A DNA stretch of 23,431 bases from CAZOKO01 sp964580455. Its GTDB lineage: Bacteria > Desulfobacterota > WTBG01. The stretch is taken from positions 1-23,431 of the forward strand of contig CAZOKO010000035.1 in NCBI GenBank assembly GCA_964580455.1. Reading direction: 5' to 3'. A program made the translations under genes and the position numbers. Below are positions 1-7,882 of the stretch, piece after piece; position 1 is the first letter of the stretch; each line of letters begins with the position of its first letter. Under the pieces are notes generated by a model that was not told the origin of the DNA, did not search any database, and was given only the letters and a program-made list of their open reading frames with translations.

Positions 1-21
1 TGCACTCTGTGGTTATATGTT
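1..21 (-). repeat. ACCACAGAG-type dispersed repeat (window edge)
   Basis: Read on the minus strand, bases 1-14 give AACCACAGAGTGCA, which is identical to bases 15603-15616 on the plus strand. Related ACCACAGAG or ACCACGAAG words occur at 19177, 20742, 20760 and 23378. It lies just after the stop codon of the Fe-S protein gene. Such words are familiar degenerate intergenic repeats in some environmental bacteria, and no function is evident. Confidence 0.5.
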
Positions 22-1239
22 TTAAATAGCCTGCATAACCAGTTCAGTAAGATCATAAAGTTTCAAGGGGTTGTTCAATTGAGCCAGAGCATCGGATATG
101 TTCTGCTCACAGAAAGGACAGCAGGTGACAATCCCTTCGGCACCAGTTTTCATGGCTTCTTCAACCCTCTTTTTCCCCGTTTCTACTGCGAAATCAATGA
201 AAGCAGTTCTGGCACCACCTCCACCACCACAACACCATGATTGATCCTTAATCCGTTCCATTTCTACAAGCTTTATACCTGGAATGGAGCTTAAAACATT
301 TCTGGGTTGTTCATATATGCCACAATGCCTTCCCAGGTGACAGGGGTCATGCCAGGTCAGGGTTAGAGGTATCTCTCTGGTGAATGTAAGTCTCCCTTGT
401 TTTATAAGGGTATCCAGGTACTCAACAGTGTGGTAAACTTTATAAGGTGTTTCAGAAATACCTGGCACTTCGGGATAATCAAATTTAAGCACACGATAGC
501 ACCCGGCACAGGAGGTAACAATTTCTTTAATGCCCTTTTTGTTGAACAGCTCTACATTTCTTCTAGCAAGATCCATAAAGGTTTTTCTGTCACCAATTCT
601 GGCAACAGGGCTTCCACAGCAAATTTCGTTTTTTCCAAAGATACCTACATCCACTTCTGCCTTCAGCATTATCCGGGCAGTGTTTTGGGGAACTTCTCTT
701 AGCGATAGGTCGAGGGCTGCAGTACATCCTGTGAAGTATAGGGTTCCTACTTTCTCTTTGCTTGCGTCTTTGATCTTTAATTTCTTTGCCCAACTGGTTT
801 TTTTTGCTCTGGGTTGCATCCAGGGATTATCATATTGTTTGATACTTGTGATGAGACCCTGGTGTGCAGGCATTGGTCCGATGCCATCTTCTACCAGCTT
901 GGCACGAAGACATTCTGTGATCTTAAGAGGTTCCTTATCCTGTAGTCTCTGGCAGTTTATCTCACATGCACCGCAGGTAGTACACCGATAGGCAATCTCT
1001 TTTAGCTCCGGGGCATCTTCATAGTCAAAATCGCCCTCCAGTATAGCCCGGGCAATATGCATTTTGCCCATTCCTGAATAGGCAAAAAATCGGTACTCAC
1101 CAAAGGCAGGGCATATTTCTGAATATTCTGCACTCTTCACATTCCATCCCCAGTGATTTTGGCACCAGTTACAGCGCGCACATCCCCAGACTTGATCTTT
1201 ATAGTCCTCTAAGGTTTTTTCGAAAAATTTCTTTTCCAC
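22..1239 (-). CDS. (Fe-S)-binding protein, GlcF/HdrD-like, CCG-domain electron-transfer subunit
   Basis: 405-residue cytoplasmic Fe-S protein, the last of four minus-strand genes and 10 bp behind a flavoprotein gene. The N-terminus has two four-cysteine sets suited to [4Fe-4S] clusters: C20, C23, C26, C43 (the last followed by Pro) and C86, C89, C92, C96. Two cysteine-rich CCG domains follow: C171, C206-C207, C243-C246, then C299, C335-C336 with a glycine run, and C372-C373-xx-C376. This is the build of glycolate oxidase GlcF, LutA and heterodisulfide reductase HdrD/HdrB. In those families it accepts electrons from a flavoprotein and passes them to quinone or a thiol/disulfide partner. No membrane segment is visible. 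The start is GTG at 1239, preceded by GAGAGA at good spacing. The electron acceptor is not shown by the sequence. Confidence 0.85.
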   Translation of the reverse strand: MEKKFFEKTLEDYKDQVWGCARCNWCQNHWGWNVKSAEYSEICPAFGEYRFFAYSGMGKMHIARAILEGDFDYEDAPELKEIAYRCTTCGACEINCQRLQDKEPLKITECLRAKLVEDGIGPMPAHQGLITSIKQYDNPWMQPRAKKTSWAKKLKIKDASKEKVGTLYFTGCTAALDLSLREVPQNTARIMLKAEVDVGIFGKNEICCGSPVARIGDRKTFMDLARRNVELFNKKGIKEIVTSCAGCYRVLKFDYPEVPGISETPYKVYHTVEYLDTLIKQGRLTFTREIPLTLTWHDPCHLGRHCGIYEQPRNVLSSIPGIKLVEMERIKDQSWCCGGGGGARTAFIDFAVETGKKRVEEAMKTGAEGIVTCCPFCEQNISDALAQLNNPLKLYDLTELVMQAI

Positions 1240-1249
1240 AATATCTCTC

Positions 1250-2719
1250 TCAAAAACAGAGCTTTCCCGGATTCATAATGTGGTTGGGATCCAGCTCATC
1301 TTTTAGTTCTTTGAGCTTTTTGGTATATGTACCAGTTCGCTTATACATCATTTCTGCCCAGGCACCATATGGTCTGTCAAAAAAGGCACCCTTTATAATT
1401 AATGATTCACTGCACTTGAGCCATAATTTTTTTACCCGCTCTACATCTTCAGGATCTGAGGAATCACAGTGAAGATCAAATTCAAGATGAACTGCTCTTC
1501 CCCTCTCAATGGGAAGCAGGTAACCACCAACATATTTAAGGGGATAAGAATACTCTTTACAAACCTTACAGATAATGTCTTCAAACTCTGGGACACGCTT
1601 AAGGGGAGATTTGAAAGAGAGGCTGTGAACAGATCCTTTAAAGGAGAATTTTTTGAGGATGTCCCAGGGTCTTAGTAAAAATTTCAAAAAATATTTATCA
1701 GCGTTTTGCAGGGGGGGAATATTGGAGTGGATACTTATATTTAACTTTGAAGAAATGTTCATTAGGGCTTCTTTTTCGTAGGCAATCTTTTCTTCAGGAG
1801 CTCTTGGCGGACCAGCCAGACAAATGATAAGAACCCAGGGAGGCAGTTCATCGAGAAGTGTCTTGAAATGGTCGGAAGGCACCACTTTGGCAGGAAATTC
1901 TTCAGGGATACACCAGTCTTTGCAAAACAATGCAGCAAGGTTAAATCGATTAAGAAGAAAACACTCCAGCCCGATTTCCTTCCTCTGAATCTGCTTAATG
2001 GCTTCGAGGCTGCCAGCAAGGGATGAAAAAGATGTAAAGAATACCTCCTGAAGTTGAGGAAGATACTCTACTTGAAGAGCCATTTTGGTCAATATCCCAA
2101 AAGTCCCCTGTGCCGCTGTGAAGAATCTATAAAGCAGAGCTCTTACTGGCCCCATATGAGATCCCGGCCTTCCCCCTGATGCCCAGAGCCCGGTTCGGAA
2201 TAAGTCTCCTTCCGGCAGGATGATTTCTGTGTCTAACATCAGATCGTTGCCGTATTCAAAACTGGCTGCTGCAAGCGCAGGGTCTCTTTCCAGAGTGCTT
2301 GAGAGAACAGTCCTTTTGGGGGGAACTCCCAGGGGAATCATAGCTCTCAATTGTTTTTTGGCAAGTTCATCCTGAAGTCGTTTGTAGGTAACGCCGGGCT
2401 CTATTACAGCAAACCAGTTATCCTCATCGATGGAAAGAATCTTATCCATCCTTGAGAGATTAATGATAATACCACCTCTGCTGGGGATGGCTGCTCCGTG
2501 AAAATTTAGTCCTGAACTGAAGGGAGTAATGGGAGTTTTAGTCTGGTTGGCAAGTTTTACGATCTTTTGGACTTCTTCTGTAGATTTGGGGAATATAACA
2601 AAATCGGGTTTGACATAAGGGACGAAGCTTTGATCTTTTGAATATTCATTTAATGTTTTCTGATCATCAAAAACATTTTGTGACCCGATGATGCTTTCAA
2701 ATTGCTTTTTTAAATCCAT
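1250..2719 (-). CDS. FAD-linked oxidase/dehydrogenase, PCMH/VAO-like, paralogue B
   Basis: 489-residue flavoprotein, third gene of the minus-strand operon, 15 bp behind its upstream gene and 10 bp before the Fe-S gene. Residues about 35-215 resemble the PCMH-type FAD-binding domain: a KPDFVIFP strand, the pyrophosphate-loop region PFSSGLNFHG near 66-75, and an ERDP..AAASFEYGN stretch. The C-terminal half resembles the VAO/p-cresol methylhydroxylase substrate domain, with FDRPYG and the closing LDPNHIMNPGK motif. Known family members oxidise phenolic alcohols, alkylphenols or 2-hydroxy acids. The substrate here cannot be read from sequence. It is the same length as the gene at 4474-5943 and 50 of their first 80 residues are identical by hand count, so the two are paralogues. 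The usual GGGT-like FAD loop is replaced by SSGLN, which is unusual for GlcD. The Shine-Dalgarno is weak, and coupling to the upstream gene is likely. Confidence 0.82.
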   Translation of the reverse strand: MDLKKQFESIIGSQNVFDDQKTLNEYSKDQSFVPYVKPDFVIFPKSTEEVQKIVKLANQTKTPITPFSSGLNFHGAAIPSRGGIIINLSRMDKILSIDEDNWFAVIEPGVTYKRLQDELAKKQLRAMIPLGVPPKRTVLSSTLERDPALAAASFEYGNDLMLDTEIILPEGDLFRTGLWASGGRPGSHMGPVRALLYRFFTAAQGTFGILTKMALQVEYLPQLQEVFFTSFSSLAGSLEAIKQIQRKEIGLECFLLNRFNLAALFCKDWCIPEEFPAKVVPSDHFKTLLDELPPWVLIICLAGPPRAPEEKIAYEKEALMNISSKLNISIHSNIPPLQNADKYFLKFLLRPWDILKKFSFKGSVHSLSFKSPLKRVPEFEDIICKVCKEYSYPLKYVGGYLLPIERGRAVHLEFDLHCDSSDPEDVERVKKLWLKCSESLIIKGAFFDRPYGAWAEMMYKRTGTYTKKLKELKDELDPNHIMNPGKLCF

Positions 2720-2734
2720 TATTTTCAGAAATGT

Positions 2735-4462
2735 CTATTCCATTTTGGAGATATCGATAGTATCCAAGCCATTCATCTGGCGGAGCTGATTAATAGCCTC
2801 TACCAGTGGCGGGGGTACGGCCAGAAGTTCCTCTTTAGTGAATATTTGTCTGCCAGGTGAACAGACTCCATTAGGATCAAAAACCTTTCTCAGTTTTCTC
2901 ATAAACAGGTGAAAATTAGGTCCTATTTCAGGGAAAAAGGAAGTAAGTGGCTCAAAGCTGGCTCCAAAGGCAGTGACACCGGGACCGATTTTCTTGGCAA
3001 TTGTTCTTCCTATACTAAACATCATAAGCTGCTGTGCCTGCTGTAAAGATTGTGGATCCATAGGGTTTGGATAAACATCAGCTTCTGTAAAAAAGTTTCT
3101 GCCGCAGGGATCAGAGGCGTAAAGGAAAGGGGTAGTATCAACCCCGCCACGGTCTGTAATATAAGTTTCCCCAATTGTATTGATAGCTTCGCTCCAGATC
3201 TCCTGAGCGTCATTTCCAACCGCAGGGACACCACTGCAGAACCAGGTATCTAAATAGGAATAACGGCTCATGCGATAACCGCAGACGTGTCGGATACAAT
3301 CCAGATTCCAGGTTGAAAGTACTTTCAGCACATCAGGTTTATGGTCTTTGGAAAGTAATGTGCCTCCTGTTTCCTTAATTATCTTATTTATGACCTTGTC
3401 TGCATAGTCAAGCTGTTTATGAGAGGTAATCCCTGTGCAGATGACATAGAAATTATAAGGTGGAAAGAAATTTTCCTTAGTACGTTTAATTGTTTGTTCC
3501 TGAGTTGTAGAACAGTAGTAGCTGTTATAAATTCCTGCTGCATTGAGACCTATACCGATACCGGAATGAGCAACCTCTCGTAGTGCCTTTATTTCACTAT
3601 CAATGTCATTGTATTCTGCCCAGTAAAGTCGATGAAGTTTGGGAGGAGGTGCGTGGTCATATTTATCTTCACGATAGGTATGAATAGAAGGACGACCAGC
3701 AGGTGGTTCAGGAAGTTCCTTTTCGCCTGCCCAGGGATGGAGTTTAGTTGTTAATTCTGTGATGATCCCAAGTGTTCCAGCGCATCCCCTGAACAAACCG
3801 TAAATGTCAGGCCCAGGTGCATATTCCCAGAAATCATCAACTGAATCAACGCTGATCGAGCCTGTCTTTAGAATCTCACCATCCGGCAGTACCATTTTGA
3901 GACTTACGATATTTTTTCCAAGGGTTCCATATTTCATGCTTGTTTGGTAAAGTCCTGCCAGAGCTGTCTGGGATGATATTTTGCATAGAGAAGTTGATAA
4001 GGGCGTACCCCCGTTCCATAGACCGACCTTCATGGCATCTGCCTGGAGTTGTCCATAATCTACATAGGGTTGGATTTTTGCTGACATATTTTTCGTATTG
4101 ATTTCTAAAATCTTATTCATCCTGCTGAAATGGATACATATAGTAGGAAGGGGTTTAGTAGGATAGTTGGCGATACCTAACTGTCCGTTAGTAAAGGGAA
4201 CGAAAGGAACCTTATGTTTATTGGCCAGACGGACTATAGCTTGTATTTCTTCGGTAGTGGAAGGGAGAACTACACATGCTGGGATATTCGATGGGTCTTT
4301 TGCATGTTTTTTTAGGTAACCTGAAATGTCTATAGAAAATTTACTATAAGTTTCAAGAATTGCTCTATCCTGAGTGATATATTCTTTGCCGACAATGTCT
4401 TCTAAAGACTGATAAATCTCAGGCGAAAGGTATTTAGGTGCAACTTTTTTCTTCGCATCCAT
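2735..4462 (-). CDS. FAD-linked oxidase/dehydrogenase, diverged 575-residue member
   Basis: 575-residue flavoprotein, second gene of the operon, 12 bp behind the gene at 4474-5943. The FAD_binding_4-like region spans roughly residues 55-245: IPACVVLPSTTEEIQAIVRL, the PFTNGQLG loop, a HFSRMNKILEI strand, then GCAGTLGIITELT. The C-terminus ends the fold with FDPNGVCSPGRQ. It shares superfamily motifs with its two neighbours but is about 85 residues longer and clearly divergent, with an N-terminal extension and an insert rich in Pro and His near 250-275. A distinct substrate or a structural role beside the paralogue pair is possible. The start is ATG at 4462 behind GGGGAAG. VAO/GlcD superfamily membership is secure, while the reaction is unknown. 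Confidence 0.82.
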   Translation of the reverse strand: MDAKKKVAPKYLSPEIYQSLEDIVGKEYITQDRAILETYSKFSIDISGYLKKHAKDPSNIPACVVLPSTTEEIQAIVRLANKHKVPFVPFTNGQLGIANYPTKPLPTICIHFSRMNKILEINTKNMSAKIQPYVDYGQLQADAMKVGLWNGGTPLSTSLCKISSQTALAGLYQTSMKYGTLGKNIVSLKMVLPDGEILKTGSISVDSVDDFWEYAPGPDIYGLFRGCAGTLGIITELTTKLHPWAGEKELPEPPAGRPSIHTYREDKYDHAPPPKLHRLYWAEYNDIDSEIKALREVAHSGIGIGLNAAGIYNSYYCSTTQEQTIKRTKENFFPPYNFYVICTGITSHKQLDYADKVINKIIKETGGTLLSKDHKPDVLKVLSTWNLDCIRHVCGYRMSRYSYLDTWFCSGVPAVGNDAQEIWSEAINTIGETYITDRGGVDTTPFLYASDPCGRNFFTEADVYPNPMDPQSLQQAQQLMMFSIGRTIAKKIGPGVTAFGASFEPLTSFFPEIGPNFHLFMRKLRKVFDPNGVCSPGRQIFTKEELLAVPPPLVEAINQLRQMNGLDTIDISKME

Positions 4463-4473
4463 ATAGCTTCCCC

Positions 4474-5943
4474 TTAAATATAAATTTTACCAGGATTCAT
4501 AATACCTTTGGGATCAAATTCATCTTTCAGTTGTTTAATTTTATGATGATAGTTTGATGCCTTCTTATATGTCAATTCTGACCAGATACCATAAGGTCGG
4601 TCATAAAGAGCCCCTTCCTCGAGTAAATATTGACTTGATTTGTTCCAGAGCTCCTCCACATTTTTGCGTTCTTGTTTGTCTTTCAAGTTGCAGTGTAAAT
4701 CAAATTCAATATGAACTCCTCTTCCGCGCTCTAGGATGAGAAAATACCCTCCTATATCTCCCTGAGAGTAGTTTCCTTCTTTTGCAAGTTTGAGCATTAA
4801 TCTTTCCATTGAAGGTAATTTGTCAAGAGGAACCTTAAAGGACAAATCATGAACAGACCCTTTATAGCAGAATTTTTTGAGGATTCCCCAGGAGCGAAGG
4901 GATTCTTCTAAAAAGATCTGGTTGGTTTCTGAATGGTCCGGTAAAGATTCCAAAAGCTCCAGCCCCACATCTTTGCATATTTGACGCAATGCTTCTTCTT
5001 CATAGGCTACTTTTTCTTCAGGGAAGTTGGTGGAGCCGGTTAATCCAATGGCAACAGTCCAGGCAGGGAGGGACTTTAGTAGTTTATCAAATTTAGACGA
5101 TGCAATCTTTGTTGTGGGAAAAGATTCGGGTACCTTCCAGTCATCTGTCAAAAGGGCAGTTAGATTAAATCTGTTCAAGCCAAAACACTCCCATCCAATT
5201 TCCTTCATTTGAATTTTTCTCAGTGGTTCGATAACTGCTTCGAGATTATCAAAACACAGAAAAAAGTATTTCCTTACAGGAGAAAGATGTTGAATGCTGA
5301 TAATGATCTTGGTAATAATCCCAAGTGTTCCTTGTGCGCCTGTCCAAAAACGGAAAGGCATATTTACTCCTGGCCCGTAATAACCTCCTGGACGGCCTCC
5401 AAGGTTCCAGCACCCCGTTCTGAACAATTCTCCATCGGGCAGAACAATCTCCATGTCCATTTGAAGGTAATTACCGTATTCAAAACTTGCAGCAGCCATA
5501 ACAGGATCACGCTCAAGATAGCTGGAAAGGACAGATCGCTTGGGAGGAATACCAAAAGGAACCATAAGCCTTAAACCCTTTGGCAGCAGGCTGTCTTGCA
5601 GTTGCTGATATGTAACACCCGATTCAATAATGACAAACCAGTCCTTTTCATTAATCTCTATTATCTTATCCATTCGGCTCAGATTTAAAATTATGCCACC
5701 TTGTTGTGGAATGGTGGCGCCATGAAGGTTAAGACCCGAGCTGTAAGGTATTATTGGGGTGTTATTTTGGTTGGCTAATTTTACAACTTTCTGGATCTGT
5801 TCAACATTATGGGGAAAAATCACAATGTCCGGTTTTGATGGTTTAACAAAGCTCTGATCACTGGAATATTTGTTTAGAGTTTCGTAGTCATCTTTTACGA
5901 ATTCGGAACCAACAATTTTTTCAAGATTACTTTTTAAGTTCAT
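4474..5943 (-). CDS. FAD-linked oxidase/dehydrogenase, PCMH/VAO-like, paralogue A
   Basis: 489-residue flavoprotein and first gene of the minus-strand operon, facing away from the exbB-like gene. It has the KPDIVIFP strand, the YSSGLNLHGA pyrophosphate-loop region near 67-76, LERDPVMAAASFEYGN, a GAQGTLGIITK glycine stretch, and the C-terminal DRPYG and FDPKGIMNPGK motifs of the vanillyl-alcohol oxidase/p-cresol methylhydroxylase fold. It is a same-length paralogue of the gene at 1250-2719. There is no signal peptide and no CXXCH haem motif, so no cytochrome partner is encoded here. The adjacent Fe-S protein is the likely electron acceptor. The start is ATG at 5943, behind AAGAAG. Confidence 0.82.
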   Translation of the reverse strand: MNLKSNLEKIVGSEFVKDDYETLNKYSSDQSFVKPSKPDIVIFPHNVEQIQKVVKLANQNNTPIIPYSSGLNLHGATIPQQGGIILNLSRMDKIIEINEKDWFVIIESGVTYQQLQDSLLPKGLRLMVPFGIPPKRSVLSSYLERDPVMAAASFEYGNYLQMDMEIVLPDGELFRTGCWNLGGRPGGYYGPGVNMPFRFWTGAQGTLGIITKIIISIQHLSPVRKYFFLCFDNLEAVIEPLRKIQMKEIGWECFGLNRFNLTALLTDDWKVPESFPTTKIASSKFDKLLKSLPAWTVAIGLTGSTNFPEEKVAYEEEALRQICKDVGLELLESLPDHSETNQIFLEESLRSWGILKKFCYKGSVHDLSFKVPLDKLPSMERLMLKLAKEGNYSQGDIGGYFLILERGRGVHIEFDLHCNLKDKQERKNVEELWNKSSQYLLEEGALYDRPYGIWSELTYKKASNYHHKIKQLKDEFDPKGIMNPGKIYI

Positions 5944-6179
5944 TGCTTCTTATCTTCACTTATAAAATTTACTATTTTTACATTTTACAAATTTTAAGAG
6001 AAATAGCATTGATTGATAGTGTTTGCAAGTAAAAAAGGAAGTGTGAACATATTTTAATTAAATAATTCCTTGAATAGATTTTTAAAGTAATATAGAATAT
6101 CGAGTACCCAGCATCAATGGCTTTTTTGCGCTCGACTGGTGTTAATATCGTTAGAAAAGATAACAGGGAAGATAGATAG
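5944..6179. promoter_or_regulatory. Divergent intergenic region between flavoprotein operon and exbB-like gene
   Basis: 236 bp, very AT-rich, holding the promoters of both divergent units. On the plus strand TTGAAT at 6070-6075 precedes TATAGA at 6091-6096 with only a 15-bp spacer, a weak candidate for the exbB unit. On the minus strand a TTGCAA/TATTTC pair with 17-bp spacing lies within about 90 bp of the flavoprotein start. Neither is strong. I see no clear operator, riboswitch or small gene. Confidence 0.3.
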
Positions 6180-6785
6180 ATGGTAAGCTTTATAATTAAA
6201 GGTGGAGTATTCATGTACCCCATCATTGTCTGTTCAATGCTTTCTCTTGCAATTTTTTTAGAAAAAATATGGAGTCTGAGAAGGAAGAAGAATATACCGC
6301 CGTCATTCTTAAACGAGATTGAGCAGTTACTGAACAAGAAAAATGTTTCTGAAGCACTTGAATTGTGTGACAGCAATCGTTCTTCCATATCTCGTATTTT
6401 TTCTGCAGGCATAAAAAATTACGGAAAAAGAAGGGAAGTGATTAAAGAAAGAATTGAGGAAGTGGGAAGAAGAGAGGCTTCTATTTTAGAAAGGTATCTT
6501 GAGGCCTTAGCAACTATAGCAAGTATCAGTACGCTTCTTGGCTTACTGGGAACTATAGCAGGAATGATTAAAATATTTTCTGTAATATCTTCACAGAGTG
6601 TGGTTAATCCTGGTACGCTAGCAGGTGGAATCTCAGAAGCACTCTATACAACTGCTGCAGGTCTGACAGTTGCAATTCCTACCCTGGTATTTTACAGATA
6701 TTTATCGAGCAAATCTAATTTTTTAGTTATTGAAATGGAAGAGTGTTCTGCTCAAATGGTTGAATTGATTAAAGAGAAGGAATAA
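6180..6785 (+). CDS. exbB: MotA/TolQ/ExbB-family proton channel protein
   Basis: 201-residue inner-membrane protein. Three hydrophobic segments are visible: near residues 8-27 (FMYPIIVCSMLSLAIFLEKI), about 110-135 (ALATIASISTLLGLLGTIAGM) and about 150-172 (GISEALYTTAAGLTVAIPTLVFY). The last two carry the conserved LLGTIAGMI and GISEAL.TTAAGL motifs of the family. With ExbD/TolR it forms a proton-driven energiser that transmits force to an outer-membrane or cell-wall partner. The charged cytoplasmic loop between segments 1 and 2 has the usual size. The exbD-like gene follows. No TonB, TolA or motor protein gene is present, so the driven process is unknown, and TolQ rather than ExbB is equally possible. 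Confidence 0.85.
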   Translation: MVSFIIKGGVFMYPIIVCSMLSLAIFLEKIWSLRRKKNIPPSFLNEIEQLLNKKNVSEALELCDSNRSSISRIFSAGIKNYGKRREVIKERIEEVGRREASILERYLEALATIASISTLLGLLGTIAGMIKIFSVISSQSVVNPGTLAGGISEALYTTAAGLTVAIPTLVFYRYLSSKSNFLVIEMEECSAQMVELIKEKE

Positions 6786-6829
6786 ACTTAAAAGGCAGCG
6801 CTTTGCATAAGTGTAGCCTTAAAAAACTT

Positions 6830-6859
6830 GACCAATTTATTAATTATTTGGTCTATAAT
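6830..6859 (+). promoter_or_regulatory. Dyad GACCAA/TTGGTC abutting a TATAAT hexamer before exbD-like gene
   Basis: GACCAA (6830-6835) and TTGGTC (6848-6853) form an inverted repeat that touches TATAAT at 6854-6859. TTGACC at 6828-6833 sits upstream, but the 20-bp spacer is longer than the usual 16-18. If TATAAT is a true -10, transcription would begin only a few bases before ATG 6872, giving a nearly leaderless message. That would fit the absent Shine-Dalgarno. This is suggestive only. Confidence 0.25.
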
Positions 6860-6871
6860 AGACGACTAGTA

Positions 6872-7312
6872 ATGCAATTTAGAAGAAAAACTAAAACAGA
6901 TACGATCCTTGATATTACCCCCATAGTGGATACTGTATTCAACCTGCTCATATTTTTTGCTCTTTCATTAAACTTTATTGTTACACCTGGAATAAAAGTT
7001 AATTTACCAGGGTCGGTGACTGAAGAAATTATAAGAGAGCAAGAAGAAATTATTATCGCAATGGATAAGGACAATAGCATACTTGTAAACGGCGATAATG
7101 TTTCTTTTGATCAACTTTTTTTAATTCTTAAAAAATCTGCTCAGAAGGATAAGGATACCATGGTCATTATTCAAGCAGATCAAGAAGTTTCTCATGGCAG
7201 TGTGGTAAGGATAATGGATGTAGCTAAAAGAGCAGGACTTGCGCGACTGGCAATAGCCACTTCAATGATTAGAAAGAATCTGAAAGAGGGCTACAATGAA
7301 GTTTCTGAATAA
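6872..7312 (+). CDS. exbD: ExbD/TolR-family biopolymer transport protein
   Basis: 146 residues from ATG at 6872. A short basic N-terminus is followed by one transmembrane helix (about 15-38) that begins with DITPIVDTVFNLLIFF. This contains the conserved Asp used for proton transfer in ExbD/TolR. A periplasmic domain with the usual VNLP and late VVRIMDVAKRAG motifs follows. The start is uncertain. A TTG at 6803 would add 23 residues and has a better Shine-Dalgarno (AAAAGG). ATG 6872 gives the family's normal N-terminus but has no Shine-Dalgarno. It partners the preceding ExbB-like protein. Its 3' end overlaps the next gene by 17 bp. Confidence 0.83.
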   Translation: MQFRRKTKTDTILDITPIVDTVFNLLIFFALSLNFIVTPGIKVNLPGSVTEEIIREQEEIIIAMDKDNSILVNGDNVSFDQLFLILKKSAQKDKDTMVIIQADQEVSHGSVVRIMDVAKRAGLARLAIATSMIRKNLKEGYNEVSE

Positions 7313-7583
7313 TGTTTATGGCTTACTCATACTCCTGGGTTTTATGTTCTTTATTTTAACATACTCATGCTTTGGGGAGAGGGGGATAATGAATCTACTC
7401 GTCCTAAAAAAAGAATTGAGAGAGTTAGAAGGTTATAAACAGAGTTTGAAAGTGGAAAATGATAAATTAAACGACTATATTTATCTTTTGAAAAACGATA
7501 AACGATTTATAGAAAATATCGCAAGAGAAGAACTTGGATTAGTAAAAACTGGAGAGATCGTATATTTTTTTGATAACAACTGA
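7296..7583 (+). CDS. Septum formation initiator family protein (DivIC/FtsB-like)
   Basis: 95 residues: a single N-terminal membrane helix (about 7-25), a coiled coil (about 37-68) and a C-terminal block with DKRFIENIAREELGLVKTGEIVYFF. That closing pattern (D..FIE..AREELG....GE) is the signature of the DivIC/FtsB family. FtsB-type proteins bridge FtsL and FtsQ in the divisome and help activate septal peptidoglycan synthesis. AGAGGG lies just ahead of ATG 7296, and the gene starts inside the end of the exbD-like gene, so translation is probably coupled. Linkage to exbBD instead of eno is less common. The family is well supported, but the divisome role is inferred. Confidence 0.8.
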   Translation: MKFLNNVYGLLILLGFMFFILTYSCFGERGIMNLLVLKKELRELEGYKQSLKVENDKLNDYIYLLKNDKRFIENIAREELGLVKTGEIVYFFDNN

Positions 7584-7882
7584 GACCCATCCTTAAACCA
7601 CATTCCCAAATCTTTTATTCCTCTAGATTCAATCATAATCCACTGAAATCAGCAAAAATTAAGATAATTCTTATAGTTAAAATAAAATAGTGTATTCAAA
7701 CAGTTGAGACATGCAATTATCTTTATATTATGATATTTTTAAATAATAAAATATAATTGTTTGACATATATTTTGAAAATTATTAAATTTTAATTTAAGT
7801 TATTAATAATCCTGCCGATAAGGTTTTTTAAATTGTTTTGTTATTTCATTTTGGGTGAGCATCATAAAGAATTCTGAATGTT
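7584..7882. other. AT-rich intergenic region upstream of pil operon
   Basis: About 300 bp with no open frame of note and no clear terminator for the exbBD unit. It contains the candidate pil promoter at 7761-7789, and from 7796 onward it is part of the 339-bp tandem repeat. A second weak TTGAGA/TATGAT pair lies near 7704-7734. No structured RNA was recognised. Confidence 0.5.
7761..7789 (+). promoter_or_regulatory. Candidate sigma-70-type promoter for the HTH-pil operon
   Basis: A perfect TTGACA hexamer at 7761-7766 is followed after 17 bp by TAAATT (7784-7789, four of six matches to TATAAT). It ends 6 bp before the start of the duplicated 339-bp unit, so only the first repeat copy carries it. 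It should read through both HTH genes into pilM. Confidence 0.45.

Noticed and set aside
22..1239. Methanogen-type heterodisulfide reductase function
   Set aside because: The domain order fits HdrD but also GlcF and LutA. The flavoprotein neighbours and absence of HdrE or HdrA-C make a GlcF-like electron-transfer role more likely.
5209..5574. Plus-strand open frame of 121 residues antisense to flavoprotein A
   Set aside because: It lies wholly inside a well-supported minus-strand gene, with no recognisable domain or start signal.
5978..6412. Minus-strand open frame over the divergent gap and exbB
   Set aside because: About half of it is antisense to the exbB-like gene. Its composition is that of AT-rich non-coding DNA and it shows no family motif.
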